From NCBI RefSeq assembly GCF_016808095.1, contig NC_068971.1, positions 13,218,501 to 13,282,500 of the forward strand: 64,000 bases of DNA. Direction: 5' to 3'. Position 1 is the stretch's first letter. Each line of letters begins with the position of its first letter. A program made the position numbers and the translations under genes. Source of the stretch: Vigna angularis (taxonomy: Eukaryota > Streptophyta > Magnoliopsida > Fabales > Fabaceae). Under the pieces are notes generated by a model that worked only from the letters and a program-made list of their open reading frames with translations, was not told where the DNA came from and did not search any database. Of this stretch, positions 1 through 9,990 are shown in pieces.

Positions 1-250
1 TGTAGATAGTTTATTAACTGTTTTGGTTAGTACTTTAATACGCTATGCATTATGACCACATTTAGCCTATTCTAGTAACAAGTTTTAGGTTCAAGGATGT
101 CATATTTTGAGTTCTAGGTTGTTTTTGTAGTGTGAGTTTCTAATTAGCTAGGTTTTACCATTCTCAACTTGTTAGGACAATTTCTTTGAAGTTTCTTAGG
201 CTCGTTTAGTGCAGTTTGCAAATTTTGATCATTATAGTACATTTTTAGTA
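1..250 (-). repeat. Inverted copy of CACTA A2 interior (12600-12860)
   Basis: Long shared words such as AATTAGCTAGGTTTTACCAT, TTTAGTGCAGTTTGCAA and TGTAGATAGTTTATT appear here and, reverse complemented, near 12630-12860. The match fades beyond about 250. It identifies the window start as the inside of a family A CACTA element. Confidence 0.8.
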
Positions 251-1328
251 CTCATTTTCTTCTTTGTATCAAGAACAACTATTTTCTTTAATCTGTCCCT
301 AGAAAATCAAGTTCCTTGTAACTTTGATGAATCATCCTAAAAAAATTTGAAGTCCCAAGCCCAATGCGATTACCATGGGAAAGGATAGTTTTCATTTAGG
401 TAGTGTCTGGGGAGTGAATGTGAGAGCAAGAATAGCTATTTTCTTTAATCTTTGCATGTTGTATACTTCCATGTTGTCAAATGACATTAACAATATCCAA
501 TTTAGATAATGTTTATTTTTTATCAAAGTACATTAAATGATCTTCTTAAAATACTGACTAGACATAACCGATCTCCTTTTGTCCAGATACCATTATGACA
601 AGATCTAATGCATAACAATCAAATTGCTCTTTATAATAGAGCAAATATTGTCTTTCATAAAAAGATCCAAACATTTTAAAATTGACTTTCATTTTAATGA
701 AAAAAAATATTATATTTCAAGACATTACAACTAATCCATTAGTCTATTAATAAATAGTTTCACCAAATTCTTACATAGACAAACTTAATTACATATAATA
801 TTATATCAATTACAATATCTTATATTACTTACAATATTATGCAATATTATGTATGTCTAAACTTAATCTATATTTTCATCATTATTCTTTAATATATATA
901 TATATATATATATATTATAATTTTTTTTCTGCATTTTTATGCAAAATTTCATTTTTGTCTTCTTTGAATTATACAGTAAAACAATTTTAAATTGTACTAT
1001 ATAAAAACTGGAAACAACTTTCACATATTTTATAAATTAAAATAAAAGATTCTTAGAAAATGCTTCTGAATTATGAAATTCAGAAATCAAAATTAATTTT
1101 TAATAGAATCTTGGGACCAAATGATTTCTCTCCGGTTTAGATAATAATCTAAAGGTAAAATGAGATATTTTGGTGTGGAGATTTACAAAGAAGAAACTGC
1201 AGACATGACAAAAAGGTAATGAAATTGGTAAAGAACTTTACTTTAGCATGTGAAGAACAAGATTGAATTTTCTAAGAATAGCTACTAAAACACAACTTAC
1301 AAAAACAGTGATTCAGTTTAGCCATTAC
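251..1328. other. AT-rich interior of A1, no gene recognised
   Basis: I see no coding similarity here. The stretch is AT-rich, with a short TA run at about 893-914 and poly-A/T tracts. It lies within the inferred CACTA element A1. Confidence 0.4.
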
Positions 1329-1387
1329 CTTGAGATCAGAGAGACCAATCACACAGGCATACTCCACTACTTTAGCACCAGCAAGTT
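1329..1387 (-). pseudogene. Captured exon of an adenine phosphoribosyltransferase-like gene
   Basis: On the minus strand a 59-bp stretch is bounded by a consensus acceptor (TTGTAG) and a donor (AAG|GTAATG). It encodes LAGAKVVEYACVIGLSDLK. From memory this matches the plant APRT segment with the pattern GAEVVECACVIGLP/SDLKG, in the C-terminal part of the enzyme that salvages adenine to AMP with PRPP. The usual Cys before ACVIG is Tyr here. No other APRT exon is seen nearby, so this is an isolated, intron-flanked genomic fragment inside CACTA element A1. That fits DNA-level capture rather than a retrocopy. A single exon cannot make enzyme. The call rests on 19 residues and is moderately confident. 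Confidence 0.6.
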
Positions 1388-2239
1388 CTACAATTGAAAG
1401 CAAACTTAACCATTTTAGGAACAACAACAAAAAATGGGGTTAATTCATAAAGCTTTTTTTTATATATATTTAAACATGTTTTTTATTTCTTGTATTATAA
1501 AGACTACATAATTCCTCTATAAAATAAAAAGATAATATAAGGTGGTAGCTTATAGCAGAAACAATGTAATAAAAAACAGAGAATAATATGATTAATATGA
1601 GAAAAGGAGATAAAGGGAATACTACTTTTATTCATCCGCCAAGAACAAAGAGTTGCACCATGACTAAGAAATTAAAAGAAGCACAAAAGCAGCATGATCA
1701 TAAAGGTGAAAGAAAAATATCTCACGTTCATTAATATCTCAAAAAGTGTAACATTGACTAACAAAAATGACCCTTTGTTACACAAGTAAAAACCATCATT
1801 TATTTGAAGCCTGAATCCTAATCATAATCAACTTCATTCATTCTTTCAGTTTCTTCACCCCTCACTGCATAAAACACCTCCATTAACCTAGGAAGAAATT
1901 CCAGAGGCAGCCATGGTGGAATTTCCTAATTTCTTGCCAAACAAAATTATGACCTCTAATTTCTAATACCTGCATTATGAATTTATGATGGCCCAGAAAA
2001 TGTATATTCATATTTCCCATATTAGCATATATTCACACTCTTAAATCTAAACTCTTACGCATATTTGATTTAACAACGAACATGCATTCTTCAAACTTTT
2101 TCTTTCTTTTCTGATATGAAAGTAGTTATTTTCATGTTTTGCTAATTTTTTTTAATGTTATATAACTTAATTCATACAGAAAACAAAAAGAAAAAACCTT
2201 AATTGTAATTTATATCTCTGTATTTAATCACCTAATTAC
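1388..2239. other. No gene recognised
   Basis: AT-rich sequence inside A1. Around 1860-1930 the minus strand is open for about 30 codons (containing PPWLPLEFLPRLMEVF), which may be another captured exon, but I cannot name it. Confidence 0.3.
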
Positions 2240-2515
2240 TCTCAACAACCTTGATCTCCATAAAAAAACAGTTCAGACCAAGTCAAAGAACATTGTTACC
2301 CTTTGCTAACGAAGCTCACACACCACCCCTACAACGTGCTCGGTAATCCTCTCCCTCTTCCTTGTTAACTGACTTCATTTTTCAACTTTAGGTCTCTTTT
2401 TAAGTCCAAGGTGCCCAACCCTACTATTATAAGAAGAACACTTTCACTCTTTGGCAGCAACAAAGCACACACTACACTAAAGAGAGCATCTTCAAATCCG
2501 AATATGGAAGGTGAA
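2240..2515 (+). promoter_or_regulatory. Promoter/5' UTR-like segment, possibly captured
   Basis: This is a pyrimidine-rich stretch with a TATA-like word (TTATAAG, about 2427-2433). About 70 bp downstream comes an A/C-rich leader and an ATG at 2504 in the context AATATGG. The ORF from that ATG closes after ten codons (MEGEFIFQLV). The composition resembles a plant gene start rather than the surrounding AT-rich DNA, so it may be the 5' end of a captured gene. No function can be assigned. Confidence 0.25.
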
Positions 2516-2649
2516 TTCATCTTCCAATTGGTATAATAGGGTAATGTATCTTTATGGATGTCAAAGCAAAGAACCTAACAAGGAAACAACTTAGGTATGC
2601 TACGGTGCAAGGGTCCCATTAAATTATTGTACTTATTAGGTACAAGAAA

Positions 2650-3481
2650 GTGTTTTTGGCAATAAGAAAACAAATGTTACCTTCCGGGATGCTTCAACTT
2701 TCTCACTTTGAGCTACTACATGAAGTCCTTGGACATGTCTTAGCTCAATTCTCAACTTTTCTAGCTCAAGGTTCAATTTTGCCTGATAAAATAAATGACC
2801 ACAAAAAAAAGTTCACTTGTAAATTGGAGTTGTATCTATCTAGAATTTGCTGAAGCAATAGCTATATGACAAGCAACATAAAGTTTTTTATGAAGGATTG
2901 CATGTTCAATAAAACTTTCGATTGTGCACAACATATTTGTAGTTTTACATTTGCATGAAAAAAATGGTTCTAGTGGAAGATCAAATATGTGTTGCTGGAG
3001 ACTTCTCAAGTATAGGATAGAACGAAAATTAAATAAAAAAAAAGTAATGAACACTTTGCCATCCGATGTTAAATCATCTATACATATGTCTATGTTTTCC
3101 AATAGGGTACCATCACCTGATGTATGAGCTAGAAATCAATACCATTTCATCAAGCCAGATGAAAAAAATTTCAATTAGCTACCTATTAGGTGATGGAAGT
3201 GTAGTTGCTAGTGGCACATCCTTTATAGAATTTTGATCGTACATCCAAGATTCAGTATCAGAAATAAAGCTTTTTCAACTACAGACTCGAATTAAGGCAT
3301 GATCAATGTTTGAGTTTCTGGCAGAGCTGGTAGTAGTATTTTGTCTCCCAAAATCTACAGATTGGCCTCTACAATGGCTAGTGTCACTTAAACTCATAAT
3401 TGTGCTTACAAGTACACTATTTATACTTGAAAGAGGTTGAAATTGTTGTGTTGCTAGGGATAGACGACTGTAAACCAACAT
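2650..3481 (-). pseudogene. Possible fragment of a U-box/USP-type kinase linker, badly decayed
   Basis: On the minus strand, about 2690-2790 encodes a charged coiled-coil-like segment containing LELEKLRIELRHVQG and QSEKVEASRK. This resembles the coil preceding the kinase domain in plant U-box/USP receptor-like cytoplasmic kinases. Upstream in the same direction (3275-3481) is a Ser-rich stretch with SLSDTSHCRGQSVDFGRQN, reminiscent of the FGR-containing linker of the same proteins. The order linker then coil fits that family, but stops and frame changes separate the pieces and no kinase motif follows. It may equally be an unrelated coiled-coil gene. It lies inside CACTA element A1. Confidence 0.3.
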
Positions 3482-4389
3482 ATGATCAAACTGATGCAGA
3501 TTATGTATACATCAAAAAATGATAATAATTATACTACAGAGGGGATAATCAATTTTTATGTTTTCATGATGCAACACAGGCTACAATTTCTGAGAAGAGA
3601 TAAACATATCTTTGAAACCAAGCACCTAATACTGTTGCCTTTATTTGCAATGTAGGTGAGTAATATGAACATTAAATATCATGGTAGAACTGTAAAATAT
3701 AGTGGCACAATTTAGATATAGATGATTTCTTATTGTATTTCCTTATTACTAATAATCTAGACGGGAGTCATTGGAAATTACTATTTCAAGAATAATGTGA
3801 ATGTGTACCATTTACAGGACAACATATGAGCAGAATTAAAGCTAAAAATAGGGAAAATAGTGAAAATTATAAAATATGACATCCAACTAATATTTTCCAT
3901 GGTTAAATGGTTTAGAACAAGTTCAGAACAAATTCACAAAGCTAAAAATTAAAGCAAAACAGTGAAAAGAAGATGAAAAATAGGAAAAATGAGGAGTGAA
4001 GAGACTTACAGATCGACGCGAGACAAGTCGAGCAGCTGTGTTGTCTTCGGTTATTGCCTCCTCCACGCACCATGAAGCCCCTCATCACCGTTGTCGCCTC
4101 CTCCACGAAGCCCTCCTGACGCACCGACAACGAATTTGTCACGCAGCCCCTGCAACCACAAAACGAACCGCCACTGCAGAATGCTTGCGCGAAGGACTGA
4201 GACGACGTCCGACAACAAAACCTCTCAAATTTGGGGAATGTTGGTGACGGTTCGATGGCTCGAAGAAACGGGAAAGCTGGTGAGGGCTTGATGTCTCCGA
4301 AAAAGGGGGAATGCTGGTGAGGGTTCGAAGAAAGAAAGGGAAAATTTTGGCTCGAAAACTGAAAGTTAGCAGAGGGAAACCAAGTCTGT
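3482..4389. other. A1 interior; GC-richer block near the end, no gene recognised
   Basis: 3482-3960 is AT-rich without recognisable coding similarity. 3990-4320 is GC-richer and lacks long coding similarity. Its position just inside the subterminal repeats matches the untranslated-leader-like block seen at the ends of the other CACTA elements in this window (10140-10560, 44190-44580, 48400-48900). Confidence 0.35.
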
Positions 4390-4621
4390 TGGGGTTTAAT
4401 TACATGAGCACCTTACCGAGGGTCATATATCCTTCGGTAAGTTAATTCACCAAAGCCAATACCGAGGGCCCAAAGACCTTCGGAAAAAAACCTTCGATAA
4501 TGACTGCATTTCACCATGGCCTTCGGTAATCATCTATCTGACCGTCGGTAAGGCACTTTTACAGAAGGGCAAGAGGCCGTCTATAAAAACCCTTTCGGTA
4601 ATACACCAATTTCTTGTAGTG
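4390..4621. repeat. CACTA family A terminal region (TIR plus subterminal repeats)
   Basis: Words of the type TACCGAGGG, CCTTCGGTAA and GACCGTCGGTAAG recur in both orientations every 20-40 bp, ending in CCAATTTCTTGTAGTG. Dense short inverted subterminal repeats next to a CACTA terminus are typical transposase-binding regions of plant CACTA (En/Spm-type) elements. Confidence 0.8.
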
Positions 4622-4777
4622 TTTTATTAATTTAGAGTTAGCATCATAAGGGGTACTCATAAGTTTAAAGTCATAATACCCTAACTTCTTAAGAAGTTTC
4701 TTAATGTATTGTTCTTGGGATAGTAATATACTATCTCCCTTCCTTATGATTCTAACTCCTAAATACTTTAGCTTCAC
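4622..4777 (-). pseudogene. Copia reverse transcriptase C-terminal fragment
   Basis: The minus strand encodes MKLKYLGVRIIRKGDSILLS followed by QEQYIKKLLKKLGYYDF. This is the copia RT region corresponding to the common pattern LGIEI...I.LSQ.KYI..LLKKF. It stops matching at the CACTA junction at 4621-4622. The adjacent 4780-5100, also minus, continues as RT in broken frames: a copia-like YMDDM block is recognisable in the sequence around 4840-4860. Confidence 0.75.
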
Positions 4778-5839
4778 CCATGTCTTTCATTTCAATGTTC
4801 AATCCTATAAACGACAATCTCATTGCATGTACCAAAAATTAACATGTCATCCATATGCAGGAATATAATGACACAATCACCATTTTAAGATTTAGAGTAC
4901 AGACATTTATCAATATCATTAGGTGAAAATTCATCACATAACAATACATTATCAAGTTTTTCATGCCATTTTTTTGGTGTTTGTTTCAACCCACACAAAG
5001 ATTTTAAAATTTTTCATACTTTATTCTCTTGACCAAGTACAATACATCATTCAAGTTGAGTCATATATCTAAATCACCATTCAAAAAGGTAGTTTTAATG
5101 TCCATTTGATGTATCACTAGCTTATGGATATCTGTTGAGTTTAACAACACTCGTTTGGAGGAAATCCTAGGCATAGGGACAAAGGTGTCAAAATAATCTA
5201 TGTTGGGTTTTTGCTACTAATCTTGCCTTATACTTCTCTATAGATTCATTAGGGTGATATTTTTCTTAAAGATCCACTTGCAACCATTGAGTTTTTCTCT
5301 TTTAGGAAAATATACTAAGGTCCAAGTATTATTTTTCTAAATTGATTCAATTTCAGTCCTAATGGCCTTATCCCACTATTTTGCATCAGAAGCACTAATA
5401 GCTTCTACAAAGCTACTTGGATCATTATCAAACAAATAAGTATAGAAATCATTATCAAAGGAAGTTTCCTTCCTCTGTCTTTTTCAAGGTATCATTATTA
5501 TTATCAACAAGTTGAGACGTCTCACTAACTTTTAAAGGAAACACATGTTAGAAACAATCATTGTTTTTCATCTCCACTATAGGACTACTATCAAGTATAT
5601 CACTTTTAACAACCAAAAACATATAGGCACCACTATGTTTAGCATAGCCTAAGAGCTTATTTTCCTTTTCTTAGGATAGAGTAACATCACCTTAGCTAGG
5701 CAACACCACACTCTTAGATATTTAAGGTTAGGTTGATTAACTCTCCACAACTCATAAGATGTTTTACCAGTTTTCTAATGAGGTATTCTATTTTATAAAA
5801 TCCACGCAGTAAGCATGATTTTGCTCCAAAGGTTATCAG

Positions 5840-6200
5840 GTGCACTAGAACTAATAAGCATGACATTCATCCTTTTCTTAAGAGTTCTATTCTTTGTCTC
5901 TATTAGACTCAGGTGAATATGAATAAATAATTCCTTCTCTAACACAAAATTAATTAATCAATACATAAGCTTTATCTGATATAATCCTCTTAATTCTCTT
6001 ATTTAGTTGATTTTCTACTTCTGTTTTATAAGTTAAAAACACATCAAAAGCTTCATCTTTATGTTTGATTAAGTACACTTTGGTGTATCTAGAACGATCC
6101 TCTATAAAGGTTACAAAATAATTTTTTCCTTAAGACATGGTTTGCTTTAAATGAGCTAGATCTGTATAAATTAGCCCTAACAATTCAATTTGAAGATCTA
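5840..6200 (-). pseudogene. Copia integrase core, frame-broken
   Basis: Conceptual minus-strand reading gives HLKQTMS, then KNYFVTFIEDRSRYTKVYLI and KHKDEAFDVFLTYKTEVENQ, then the degenerate second acidic region (SDKAYVL), then YSPESN. These correspond to the core of copia integrase, which inserts the cDNA. The conserved TDRGGEY around the second catalytic Asp is corrupted, and in-frame stops and small indels separate the blocks. It is clearly non-functional. Confidence 0.75.
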
Positions 6201-6729
6201 AAAAATAACATGTTTCTTTATTATTTTAGAATTCCACACATATGTCACATTTACCGATCTGTTTATCATGCATATTAATTAATCCCTGTCAATATAATTT
6301 CATAATATATGAGGAATTCACATGTCCTAATCTAGCGTGCAACATATCATATGAATCAACAATATAAGCAGAAAAACAAGATTCATTAATATTTTGAGAA
6401 ATGTTACAAAGAGACCTTGATCACAATATCGTTGCCCAAAAAAAACATTATTTTGTCATTACAATGTTAGACTCAAATCACACTTTAACCTCCATTTTTC
6501 CACATAGTACTATAGAGGTTAAATTAACTTTGATTAGTGGCATGTGTAGTAGATCGCTCAAGGTTAGAGTCTTTTTATATGTGATTTTGAAAAAATTTTG
6601 CTTTTCCAAGAACAAAGTTGTCTTGAAATCACCGAGGTAAACATGTTCTTCTCTATCCTTTACACAAATATAAGAGGTAAAGACACTTCTGTTTGCACAT
6701 ATATGCATACTAACAAAAGAGTCTACTAC

Positions 6730-7224
6730 TTATTTGCTCACATTGGTAATCAAATTTACTTGTGAAATGACCCCAACAATAATATCATCTCTTTCAACAA
6801 TATTTTCCCTTTCAGGGTTGTTATTTCTTACACTGTGCCTACACTGTGATGCATGATAACTCAACTTTCCACACAGCAAGCAATTTCTTTTCTTCTTAAA
6901 AGTAGGGTTAGATTTGTTGGGGCGAGATTTTTGAAAATTATTTTTTCTATTGTTATCAAATTTGTGTTTGTACCTTTTTGGAGCATGTTTGCCCTCTATC
7001 ATAATTTCTTTTACAGACAAAGCTTTGACCCTTACAATAACACATTTTTTTCTGTTGATATCTTCACTAATTATGTGTGTGATGAGCATTAGATACCTTT
7101 TTGGAGCATGTTTGTCCTCTATCATAATTGTTTTTACAGACAAAGCTTTGACCCTTACAATAACACATTTTTTTCCGTTGGTATCTTCACTAACTATGTG
7201 TGTGATGAGCTTTGGAAATAACAT
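6730..7224 (-). pseudogene. Copia gag C-terminus with an altered zinc knuckle
   Basis: This 164-codon open stretch on the minus strand carries KKKRNCLLCGKLSYHASQCR. It is a CCHC zinc knuckle in which the spacing C-x2-C-x4-H-x4-C is kept but the His position is Tyr. Upstream, a segment containing ITHIVSEDTNGKKCVIVRVK and ALSVKTIMIE is present twice in tandem (about 7085-7224 and 7000-7080), an internal duplication of roughly 130 bp. Basic residues surround the knuckle, as is usual for nucleocapsid. Loss of the His would be expected to impair zinc binding. Confidence 0.65.
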
Positions 7225-7559
7225 CTATTTGTGTTTGTGTTTTAGTTTTTATTTGTAATCAGTGTAGACGGTGGCTCTCGATTAGAAGTTCTGAAATAAA
7301 TTCATTCGTACAAGAATGTTCTCCGCTTTGATATCTTCAACCAACTTGTGGTTCTCATTAATTTGATACTTTATATCCTTATCTTCAATAATTTCCCAAC
7401 GATAATAGTTCTTAATGATGAACCTTTGTCTAATGACAGCTTCAATAGTCTATTTGAGAATCAACGAATCCTAAATATCTTTTGCTTCCTTACATACACA
7501 TCAAATATGTTTCACGAAGTCCGTATAAGTTCTTGAAACAATGTTTTGATTCTTCAAAA

Positions 7560-8100
7560 CTGGATTGTGGATGTCAGTCATAAATCCTTAAGATTGTTGT
7601 AAATGCCAATAAAAAAAATAAAAAACATGAAAAAAATTTCACGAGACGTGCGAATCAACTATCCTTAAGGATTTATCTGTGGTGTATTGTACAAACCTCC
7701 ATAATACAATAAGAACTTTCCAAAAATTTATAAAGATTTCAGAACAAGTAAAGAACTCTAAAATGAGTAAAATAATAAACCCATAATATTATAAGAAAGA
7801 AAAGAGAGAACGAACAAAATAAAAGAAAAAAGAAGAATGAAAGAAGTGTTGTATATTTTGAAATGATCACAAAAGAACTATTTATAGAGTGTGGAATGAC
7901 CCATCTTGGGAAAGAAGCACTCCAAAACTAACTCCCAAACCTTACAGAAATAGAATTGACCAATGAGAAAGAAAAAACGTTCATCCAGTAACTTTTCTAA
8001 GCCTTTTTCAGAAAGCTTTCGCAGCACTGCTGTATAACATATATCAATGGTCTTGTGGGTATTCTTGTGTAAGTCTATATATATTGTTTGTTTATACATG
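7560..8100 (-). promoter_or_regulatory. Probable 5' LTR region of the copia element
   Basis: On the minus strand a TATAAATAG box lies at about 7878-7887, roughly 650 bp upstream of the gag fragment. An AT-rich A-tract-containing leader follows. This is where the 5' LTR promoter of the minus-strand copia element should be. LTR boundaries and the tRNA primer site cannot be fixed because no second LTR copy is in view. Confidence 0.35.
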
Positions 8101-9148
8101 AAGTTTTCATTTTACTGTGTTTATTTGTTTTGGATTCTTTGCACGTTTTAAGTAAATGGCCACTATGTACATATTTTTAAAAGGATTAAAATGTTATGTT
8201 ATACTAGTCTACTATATTTATTATATTATTTGTTGATAAAAATAAAATTGTACATAATTATTTAAACTGAATAAAAAGACTGCAAAATGTCCAAGATTTT
8301 ATCTTAACTTCATTCTTGTCCTTAGGGTCTTGGTAATGAATTATGTAATAAATTTATTTGAGTAAAAGAGAAGCTACATATAAAAATGAAAATAAGACAA
8401 ATTTAACTTCCCTACTTATTTTGAAAGATGATACTAGTGATCCAAATTATTTAGAAACTCCTTCTTAAAGATTCAAACAATAACATATGACGAGTTTCTT
8501 AATATTCATAATAATTTAACTACAAATAATAGTTTTCACCAACACATATAGGCGATGAAGGCAAATAACTTCTATTAAGGTGTCACTTTTGTGCTTGAAT
8601 GTCTTTTATCTGTGTTTCCCATTATATTTTTTAAGTTGTTTTTGTTTTTCTTGTTGCGACATATATGGATGAAGCTGACAAAAAAATACTTAAGAGCGAT
8701 CAATTAAAAACATTAAAAAGTGTTCTATCCTTCTCCTATATCTCAGATTCCTTTTTATCTTCATCTCTTCTAAGCCCTTGAGTTTCTCTCTTTCTTTATT
8801 GTCTCCAAATGCCCTATTCATTCTCATTTTTTGTCTTTATAATGTCCTATATTTATTCTCCGACCATTTTACCTTGTACATATAACCATTCTAATAAATG
8901 TAAAACTTTTTCCACCACTAACCCAGTTTGTATCTGACCTAACACCACACAAGCTGATAGTTGGAGATAGCTTAAAATGACAATTACTATACTGCAATAG
9001 TGGGACACCAGAAGGGATATACAACAATGGAAAAAGGGAGTAAACAAGTTTAATAACAAAGAAATGGATTGATTAAATAGTTATTCAAATTGACTAAAAG
9101 AAGAAACATCCTTAACAATAATATAGGTGAGAGTAACCAAACCTTCCA
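8101..9148. other. AT-rich, nothing recognised
   Basis: I see no coding, repeat or RNA feature that can be supported. Only short ORFs with low-complexity composition occur. Confidence 0.4.
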
Positions 9149-9343
9149 TTATAGAGTGAGGATGGAGTTTTCGCCAGCATCACACAAGACACAACGGTCG
9201 TGAAGGGTTACACGGGGAGATTTGATATAAAAACGACGGACACCATTTCCGTCATAAGTGGCACCTTTATCTGTGTTAATTTGGAGATTTATAGTGTAAG
9301 GAGCACAGTAGGAAAGGTCGATAACTGGGAATGGATATTCCAT
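9149..9343 (-). pseudogene. LURP-one-related (LOR) protein, N-terminal exon fragment
   Basis: The minus strand, starting at an ATG at 9343, encodes MEYPFPVIDLSYCAPYTINL and ends with SPRVTLHDRCVLCDAGENSI followed by LTL and a stop. This follows the start of LURP-one-related proteins: V(I/V)DP.(F/Y)CAPYP.D, then DGN, then F.VK.P...LHD.RVL.DA.G.PI.TLR. The DUF567 tubby-like fold of these proteins is linked in Arabidopsis to defence responses. The middle of the segment is shorter than usual, and the reading frame ends in TAA where an Arg codon normally follows. I find no later LOR exons in the 600 bp downstream. It is a pseudogene or transduplicated exon; which element carries it is not clear. 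Confidence 0.7.
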
Positions 9344-9990
9344 TGGAGAGAGATGGAGACGAAGAGTTCTAGGTTATGATTATCTTTTTGCAGTAGCATG
9401 TAAAGAACATTGCAATAACTAATGGTATCAATGGATACACGCGTTAACTTACAAAAACGATACGACTTAGTCGAAGTTCAGGGCTGAAGTATGCTAGTTA
9501 CTGAATTACTGCTGCAAGTAGAAGAAGACTCTGGTTGACTTCACAGTTAAAACACTGAGAATTACAGTATAAAAGTTATGGCGTTGTTCAGTTTATTTGG
9601 TCGTGCTTTTGACATTCATGTTCAACCGTAGAGTTAGGAAAAAAAATAATTGAATATGTATGTGAACATAATTGATTTTGCAAGATACCTTGACTATTAT
9701 TCTGTGACTCCAGTTGAAGTAATTAAATTTCAATAATTAGAGACTTCTTAAAATACCACTACAAAAAAAAAACTGATGTGAACTCTTGCAATCATTCTGA
9801 ACCAAAAAACAGTAAACAAAAAGGACCCAATCCACTTGCTAGGGATGAACCCTTTGTGCTACATAGAATTTGGTGCTCAATCCAATACTTCAATTTTTCA
9901 GCCTTTCCCAATTCACTCACTTCAAATGAAATTTCAACATCATCCTGCAAAGGACAAATTATTAACTTTTCATGTTAAAAGTGTACTAAT
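9344..9990. other. No gene recognised; isolated CACTAC at 9757
   Basis: AT-rich. The sequence CACTACAAAAAAAAAA at 9757 looks like a CACTA terminus but is not followed by family-typical subterminal repeats, so it is not annotated as an element end. Confidence 0.35.

Larger units (their letters stand above)
1..4621 (-). mobile_element. CACTA element A1 (family A), partial, left part outside window
   Basis: The right boundary is a clear CACTA terminus: the element ends in TTTCTTGTAGTG at 4621, preceded over about 230 bp by repeated TACCGAAGG/CCTTCGGTA words. The first 240 bp of the window match, in inverted orientation, the interior of element A2 near 12600-12860. The terminal region of A1, reverse complemented, resembles the left end of A2, sharing the word TTGGTGAATTAA. 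A1 therefore lies inverted relative to A2 and extends beyond the window. No transposase is visible, so it is probably non-autonomous. It carries plant gene fragments (1329-1387 and possibly 2650-3481). It abuts a copia reverse transcriptase remnant at 4622, so it probably inserted into that element, but the other junction is not in view. Confidence 0.7.
4622..8100 (-). mobile_element. Decayed Ty1/copia retrotransposon, cut at its 3' side by A1
   Basis: Reading the minus strand from about 8100 down, one meets an LTR-like region with a TATA box, a gag with a zinc knuckle (6730-7224), an integrase core (about 5840-6200) and a reverse transcriptase fragment (4622-4777). This is the copia order gag-integrase-RT. 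Frames are broken repeatedly. The RT is truncated exactly where CACTA element A1 ends, and the RNase H part and 3' LTR are missing from this side. The truncation is consistent with A1 having inserted into the copia element. Confidence 0.75.

Noticed and set aside
9757..9775. CACTACAAAAAAAAAA as a possible CACTA terminus
   Set aside because: No family-type subterminal repeats follow and no partner end or duplication was found.
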